A stretch of 5,582 nt of DNA. Source: an uncultured Curtobacterium sp. GTDB taxonomy: Bacteria > Actinomycetota > Actinomycetes > Actinomycetales > Microbacteriaceae. Below the pieces are notes generated by a model. The model had not been told where the DNA came from and made no database searches. It saw only the letters and a program-made list of their open reading frames with translations. The first letter of the stretch is position 1. Each line of letters starts with the position of its first letter. Positions 5,539 to 5,582 of this stretch are shown in pieces. The stretch is taken from assembly GCA_913774725.1 (NCBI GenBank), contig CAJYIG010000132.1, forward strand, positions 1 to 5,582, given 5' to 3'. The position numbers and the translations under genes were made by a program.

Positions 5539-5582
5539 CCAGGGGGACGCGCCGAACCGACCGTCGTGGGGGAGCGTGATCC
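5502..5582. repeat. Perfect 30-bp inverted repeat ending at the window edge
   Basis: Bases 5502-5531 are the exact reverse complement of 5553-5582, around a 21-base spacer (5532-5552). The left arm is protease coding sequence (residues 3-12, around NRPSWGSVIR), while the right arm has no sensible coding role and finishes on the last base of the window. This is most simply read as a foldback chimera or assembly artefact at a contig end. Confidence 0.9.

Noticed and set aside
5539..5582. Upstream extension of the protease frame to the window edge
   Set aside because: The frame stays open, but 5553-5582 is an exact inverted copy of 5502-5531 and the encoded residues (ITLPHDGRFGASPW) lack the expected anchor or family sequence, so it is probably artefactual.
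5502..5582. The terminal inverted repeat as a transposon end or a rho-independent terminator
   Set aside because: No transposase, target duplication or U tract is present, and the left arm lies within conserved protease coding sequence.

Overview
The window is very GC-rich (roughly 70%), with strongly GC-biased third codon positions in the real genes. It carries an actinobacterial gene pair: a YlbL-type PDZ/Lon-fold protease next to a UPF0182 membrane protein. Overall it looks like a high-GC actinobacterium, most likely a Microbacteriaceae member such as Curtobacterium. The genus is an impression from protein and intergenic style, not a demonstrated match.

Every gene lies on the minus strand, so transcription runs right to left. 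From the right edge: a secreted or membrane-anchored PDZ plus S16 (Lon-like) serine protease that has lost its N-terminus at the window edge (4702-5538); a strong hairpin terminator (4622-4665); a promoter region with a 10-bp palindrome (4574-4602); a 1030-residue UPF0182 protein with seven membrane segments, a large extracytoplasmic domain and a Ser/Gly/Asp-rich tail (1421-4513); a hairpin terminator (1382-1416) interleaved with the promoter of an initiator tRNA-fMet gene (1281-1357); a terminator behind the tRNA (1236-1271); a nitrilase-superfamily amidohydrolase that looks leaderless (372-1184); and about 370 bp of repeat-rich DNA with no convincing gene (1-371).

Functionally this is mostly a housekeeping region. 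As I recall it, the protease/UPF0182 adjacency is conserved in actinobacteria (Rv3194c-Rv3193c in Mycobacterium tuberculosis), which suggests a shared envelope role, but the two genes here are separated by a terminator and a promoter. The tRNA is an independent unit and the hydrolase has its own candidate promoter.

The unusual items are non-genic. The last 81 bases form a perfect 30-bp inverted repeat ending exactly at the window edge, probably a foldback assembly artefact. A 93-bp tandem duplication beyond the hydrolase encodes hairpins whose sequence differences all remain pairable (G-U) only in minus-strand RNA. A 9-mer, GGTCGTGCC, occurs once in each of three non-coding regions and nowhere in the genes. 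I found no convincing new multi-gene system; the dispersed-repeat candidates are the best leads.
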